This document shows positions 61,758-64,000 of a DNA stretch of 64,000 nt, piece by piece (the stretch's first letter is position 1; the number at the start of each line of letters is the position of its first letter). The notes below the pieces were generated by a model that saw only the letters and a program-made list of their open reading frames with translations, ran no database searches and was not told the origin of the DNA. A program made the translations under genes and the position numbers. The DNA comes from an uncultured Marinobacterium sp. (GTDB lineage Bacteria > Pseudomonadota > Gammaproteobacteria > Pseudomonadales > Balneatricaceae), in the NCBI GenBank assembly GCA_947501565.1, contig CANMWJ010000002.1, forward strand, positions 124,001-188,000. Direction: 5' to 3'.

Positions 61758-63500
61758 TTAAGCATCGCGGGACGCTACGTAGCGACCTGGAGCTGGTTCG
61801 ATCTCAGTGTATTCTGCGTTGCCCAGGGCAGCAGGCGCGTCAACTTTCTTACCGCCGCGACGCTTAACCCACTCAGCCCAGTGGCCCCACCAGGAACCTT
61901 CCTGCTTCTCAGCAGTTTCCATCCAGTGGTCAGCACCCTGACCCATCTCACCTTTAGTCCAGTAGTGACGACGGTTCTTAGATGCTGGGTTGATAACACC
62001 TGCAACGTGGCCGCTTGCGCCCAGTACGAACTCGATGTTGCCTTTGAACAGGTCAGTACCCAGGAAAGTGCCTTTCCAAGGCGCGATATGGTCTTCGACA
62101 GTGGACAGGAAGTACACAGGGATCTTCACGCGACCCAGGTCGATCTTCTCGCCACAGATAGTCAGCGCGTCCTTCTGAGTCAGCTTGTTTTCCTGGTACA
62201 TGTTCTTGATGTAGAAGTTGTACATGGTTGCTGGCAGGTTGGTTGGATCGCTGTTCCAGTACAGGATGTCGAACGGAGGGGGTGTCTGACCTTTCAGGTA
62301 GTTGTTCACCACGTAAGACCAGATCAGGTCGTTGGAGCGCAGCATGCTGAAAGCGGTAGCCAGTTCGCGACCGTGCAGTACACCGTCGTTGCTGATCTTG
62401 CTTTCCATACGCTTGATCTGCTGGTCGTCCAGGAATACGCACAGGTCACCTGGATCGGTGAAGTCGGTCAGCGTAGTCAGGAAGGTCGCAGATGCAACTG
62501 GGTTCTGCTTACGTGCAGCCAGAACTGCCAGAGAGGTGGACAGGATAGTACCACCGATACACCATGCTACAGCGTTCAGTTTGTCGGTGCCGGCGATGTT
62601 GTTCACGACATCGATCGCTTTCAGTACGCCGTTGCCTACGTAGTCGTCCCAGCTGATGTGGCTTTCTTCAACGCTTGGGTTTTTCCAGGATACCAGGAAG
62701 GTGTTCTGGCCCTGATCGACACAGTACTTAACGAAAGAGTTGTGTGGCTGCAGGTCCAGGATGTAGAACTTATTGATGCACGGAGGCACGATCAGAGTCG
62801 GGCGCTCAGCAACCTGTTCGCAGGTTGGCTTGTAGTGCAGCAGCTGGAACATCTCGTTTTCGAAGATTACAGAACCTTCGGTGGTTGCCAAGTTCTCACC
62901 CAGAGTAAAGGCGCTCTCATCAGTCATGGAGATGCGGCCTTTGTCGATGTCGCCCAACAGGTTTTTCAGACCGTTAACCAAGCTCTCACCTTTGGTTTCC
63001 AGCGCCTGCTGCAGTACTTCAGGGTTGGTGACAGCGAAGTTAGTTGGAGACATCGCATCGATGTACTGCTGAGTGTAGAACTCCAGCTGTTTCTGCTGGT
63101 TGTCAGACAGGTTGGCTTTAGATGCCATCTCGTTCAGCAGGTTGGAGGTCAGCAGGTAGGACTGCTTGATGTAGTCGAATACAGGGTTCTGAGACCATTC
63201 GTCCGCAGCGAAGCGACGGTCGCCACGCGCAGGTTCTGCAACAGGGTTCTGGGCAGCATTGCCGGTCAGCAGGTTTCGCCACAGGTTCAGCTGGCTGGTC
63301 TGGTAGTCCGCAATAGCGCGAACCCATACGGATGGGTCTTCCCAGGAACGGGTAGCCAGCTCAGTCCATGACTGTGCGAAGGACTGAAAAATATCGTCAC
63401 CGCCAGTTGCCGAAAACATTTCCAGGACCTTCTTGGTCTCTGCGTTTACGTATTCGATAAACTCTTGCGGGTTAGAGAGCATGCTGCTTTTGTTATCCAT
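61758..63500 (-). CDS. phaC: Class I poly(3-hydroxyalkanoate) synthase
   Basis: 580 residues, the length of class I enzymes. The catalytic triad is Cys314 in the lipase-like box AWCIGGT, Asp470 (VEDHIAPWKG) and His498 (ASGHVAGVIN). N-terminal region NPVFDYIKQSYLLTSNLLNE-M is typical. It joins 3-hydroxyacyl-CoA to the storage polymer on granules. No phaA/B/P gene is adjacent in the window. Codons are strongly biased, consistent with high expression. Confidence 0.96.
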   Translation of the reverse strand: MDNKSSMLSNPQEFIEYVNAETKKVLEMFSATGGDDIFQSFAQSWTELATRSWEDPSVWVRAIADYQTSQLNLWRNLLTGNAAQNPVAEPARGDRRFAADEWSQNPVFDYIKQSYLLTSNLLNEMASKANLSDNQQKQLEFYTQQYIDAMSPTNFAVTNPEVLQQALETKGESLVNGLKNLLGDIDKGRISMTDESAFTLGENLATTEGSVIFENEMFQLLHYKPTCEQVAERPTLIVPPCINKFYILDLQPHNSFVKYCVDQGQNTFLVSWKNPSVEESHISWDDYVGNGVLKAIDVVNNIAGTDKLNAVAWCIGGTILSTSLAVLAARKQNPVASATFLTTLTDFTDPGDLCVFLDDQQIKRMESKISNDGVLHGRELATAFSMLRSNDLIWSYVVNNYLKGQTPPPFDILYWNSDPTNLPATMYNFYIKNMYQENKLTQKDALTICGEKIDLGRVKIPVYFLSTVEDHIAPWKGTFLGTDLFKGNIEFVLGASGHVAGVINPASKNRRHYWTKGEMGQGADHWMETAEKQEGSWWGHWAEWVKRRGGKKVDAPAALGNAEYTEIEPAPGRYVASRDA

Positions 63501-63644
63501 AAATTACGCCTTTTCTAGTGCAGGTCCGCGCGTCTGTTTATTGGGTCACAGAGATGAGCAAACGGACATAGTCTTGGTCATTCCCAGCGATAAAGTTGGT
63601 GTAATCACCCGATACTACGTGGGTTATGCCTGTCAGCGCCTATG

Positions 63645-64000
63645 CTAACGACCACCAGTTCCATCTATTGAATGACGTTCCTCAATCATATCGTCGATAT
63701 GTTGCAGTATTTTGTAGCTTTCTTCTTCTGCAGTTCGCATTGCGGAAACGATGTTTTCGCGAATTTCTTTGTTTTTCTGCCAGTTTTCGTCACGAAGAGA
63801 AACCGCTTCCTGTACAGCATGGTGCACTGCCGCATGAGGAAGTTCAAGTGCTGGATAACTAGACGTATGTCGAAATGCTGTGCTGCCGAAGCCTTCGTAG
63901 TACCACTTACCCAGGCGACATTCGCTGTGAGTCCTTGATATTGCTTCAATTTCTTGAGTGCGGTCTGCGCTGGTATCCAGTGCCAGATAGCCGTTTTGCT
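63645..64000 (-). CDS. CZB-domain sensor protein (C-terminal part, partial)
   Basis: The gene enters from the right edge; only the last 118 codons are visible. Reading inward: YLALDTS, then HSECRLGKWYYEGFGSTAFR, YPALELPHAAVHHAVQEAVS, which is the chemoreceptor zinc-binding (CZB) domain with His, Cys and two His ligands. A helical tail follows (EERHSIDGTGGR end). CZB domains cap soluble chemoreceptors or cyclases; which of these lies upstream cannot be seen. Confidence 0.82.
   Translation of the reverse strand, partial: QNGYLALDTSADRTQEIEAISRTHSECRLGKWYYEGFGSTAFRHTSSYPALELPHAAVHHAVQEAVSLRDENWQKNKEIRENIVSAMRTAEEESYKILQHIDDMIEERHSIDGTGGR

Overview
This is 64 kb of chromosome from a marine-type gammaproteobacterium. 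The gene content (class I PHA synthase, glutathione-dependent formaldehyde oxidation, fused indolepyruvate oxidoreductase, many LysR/GGDEF-EAL genes, OprD-like porin) fits an Oceanospirillales-like genus such as Marinobacterium, Neptunomonas or Amphritea. That placement is inference from families and style; no rRNA or tRNA gene is visible.

Layout. 1-713: start of an exopolysaccharide (EPS) operon on the minus strand (Wzz-like chain-length protein, lipoprotein with a 15-bp tandem repeat). 1013-4126: M50 protease, YehS-like protein, RhlE-like helicase. 4200-6300: AT-rich island read on the minus strand, with an HNH nuclease, two unknown genes and at least one integron attC-like site. 6300-7721: small conserved genes and a GNAT. 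7722-8846: gene-free block holding a 220-bp structured repeat and a 293-bp tandem higher-order array of GTAG-headed REP palindromes. 8847-11658: fasciclin protein, NYN protein, HD-GYP phosphodiesterase. 11680-21661: second EPS block with glycosyltransferases, acyltransferase, exosortase-type O-ligase, flippase, a secreted DUF4114 protein with a PEP-CTERM-like tail, an exosortase with Cys/Arg/His, its small partner, and an epimerase. 21735-33400: HPPD, GGDEF-EAL, LysR regulators, formaldehyde oxidation (frmA-fghA), di-heme peroxidase, exported truncated globin, a 53-residue exported peptide and REP clusters. 33544-44680: Lrp regulator and an aromatic amino-acid block (indolepyruvate oxidoreductase, aminotransferase, a 263-nt nested hairpin element, Leu/Phe-type dehydrogenase, TrpXYZ-like ABC transporter, porin). 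44920-46844: m5C methyltransferase plus NgoMIV-like endonuclease. 46962-64000: small unknowns, PAS-GGDEF-EAL, RND exporter with MlaC-like partner, SRAP, MATE, AAA ATPase, lipoprotein, DUF6351-like hydrolase, phaC, and the end of a CZB zinc-binding sensor.

How it fits together. Both EPS blocks share a 15-bp palindrome (TTCGCATTTTGCGAA) and sigma-54 type -24/-12 elements in front of the lipoprotein/wzz operon, the glycosyltransferase-exosortase operon, the CTERM substrate gene, the epimerase and, more weakly, the flippase operon. I read this as one RpoN/enhancer-binding-protein regulon controlling EPS and sorting of a surface protein; the regulator is not in the window. The block at 34-44 kb looks like uptake and oxidative deamination of aromatic amino acids to aryl-pyruvates and then aryl-acetyl-CoA, with HPPD giving the homogentisate branch. 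At least 24 GTAG-type REP elements are scattered between genes, but no RAYT transposase is present here.
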